This document shows, in pieces, positions 63,501 to 64,000 of a DNA stretch of 64,000 nt. The position numbers were made by a program, and so were the translations under genes. The notes beneath the pieces are model-generated. The model ran no database searches. It saw nothing but the letters and a program-made list of their open reading frames with translations, and was not told the DNA's origin. The stretch comes from Phytophthora hibernalis (taxonomy: Eukaryota > Oomycota > Peronosporomycetes > Peronosporales > Peronosporaceae). The stretch lies in contig JAAKBF010000345.1 of NCBI GenBank assembly GCA_012656075.1, positions 1 through 64,000 of the forward strand, written 5' to 3'. How positions within the stretch are numbered: position 1 is the first letter of the stretch; the number at the start of each line of letters is the position of its first letter.

Positions 63501-64000
63501 CCTCGGTTATCCCTGTCGTAAAGAACCCAATGAAGCATATTGCAACAACTCAAGGGGCGACCAAGATGAAATGCTGCGGATTTGTGTTGAAGGTTCTTCG
63601 AGCAAAAGAGATTGCAGCGCCATTTAACCAACCGGTAGATCCTGAGCTTTATCCGGACTATTATTCAAGTGGGGATATCCCGGAGCCCATGGATTTGAGT
63701 ACAATTTCTGAGAAGATTGAGGATGAAGACTACGAAAATGATGATGTCGAGTCCTTTGTCGATGATGTGCAATTGGTGTGGAGAAACTGCTACACATACA
63801 ATTCGCTGAAGGCTGAAATCTCAAACCTCGCACAGAAGCTATCGGTAATTTTTGAGCGACTCATGAAGGAGTGGGTATACACGACCATGAACCGACCGAT
63901 GATTGCTGCAGAAGAAGACAACTGCCGGAGTTGCCAGACAATTCACGCAAAGGGCCGGTTGCTGCTGTGCGATCGCTGTGATGCACCGTACCACACCTTC
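60526..64000 (+). CDS. Multidomain chromatin regulator: FYR + DDT + PDZ + bromodomain + PHD, partial at the window edge
   Basis: Exons 60526-61158, 61217-61286, 61361-61423 and 61492 onward join by GT-AG introns of 58, 74 and 68 nt. After an acidic leader come an FYRN-like part (SVVFLGTVVPEEHFYT, LFPIGYETL) and an FYRC-like part (SPIFVVELESS, SYVASKAWKK). A charged coiled coil runs from about 61850 to 62260. A DDT domain follows (DLLFVWDFISTFSDCLKL, 62655-62700). A PDZ domain (RIRVGDYLMCINGQDV) lies near 63286-63500, a bromodomain near 63570-63870 (EPMDLSTISEKIEDEDYEN, VWRNCYTYNS), and a PHD finger begins at 63920 (CRSCQTIHAKGRLLLCDRCD). DDT, PHD and bromodomain recall BAZ/ACF1 subunits of ISWI remodellers; FYR domains occur in trithorax-type proteins. 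Frame changes lie near 61530 (AAAAA), 62128, 62200 and 63260. The gene continues past 64000. Confidence 0.78.

Overview
The window looks like nuclear DNA of a plant-pathogenic oomycete, most likely Phytophthora or a close relative. The signs are: a crinkler (CRN) N-terminal domain with LQLFLAK and HVLVVIP motifs; short GT-AG introns of about 70-105 nt; compact intergenic spaces; promoter elements resembling the oomycete initiator (GCTCATTYYNCAWTTT) 5-60 nt upstream of several start codons; and a dense mix of Harbinger, hAT, Gypsy, Crypton and mariner-type repeats.

Layout. 1-7.8 kb holds a head-to-head pair of ribosome-biogenesis genes, pescadillo (minus) and a DHX37/Dhr1 DEAH helicase (plus), followed by a Golgi-type mannosyltransferase. 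8.9-12.8 kb holds two plus-strand copies of a phosphate:H+ symporter-family transporter whose coding DNA is virtually identical. 13-18.5 kb is a block of PIF/Harbinger-type elements. 18.5-24.6 kb returns to host genes: an RWDD2-like protein, UTP13/TBL3, a globin-like protein and a crinkler. 24.7-28.6 kb is an AT-richer island with the N-terminal and exonuclease part of a protein-primed B-family DNA polymerase, of the kind found in polinton/Maverick and related virus-like elements. 28.6-31.3 kb is a decayed hAT transposase. 31.6-35.6 kb has dynactin subunit 6, a six-exon secreted PDZ/PA-domain protein and a 5'-truncated glycine C-acetyltransferase. 36-47 kb is transposon territory: a DDE transposase remnant, a Gypsy chromovirus, a zinc-binding remnant and a Crypton tyrosine recombinase. 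48-59.7 kb carries three minus-strand copies of the same transporter family plus a RING/IBR protein. 60.5-64 kb is the 5' part of a chromatin protein combining FYR, DDT, PDZ, bromodomain and PHD modules.

Together the five transporters form a dispersed array in two blocks of opposite orientation, split by about 35 kb of mobile DNA and unrelated genes. Three single-copy genes, PES1, DHX37 and UTP13, act in nucleolar ribosome assembly.

Caution. Many otherwise well conserved genes are interrupted by 1-nt frameshifts that sit mostly at mononucleotide runs. I read most of these as sequence errors, not gene death. Gene coordinates for those loci are therefore envelopes, and frame changes are described in each entry. 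All family calls are by eye from motifs; no database search was run.
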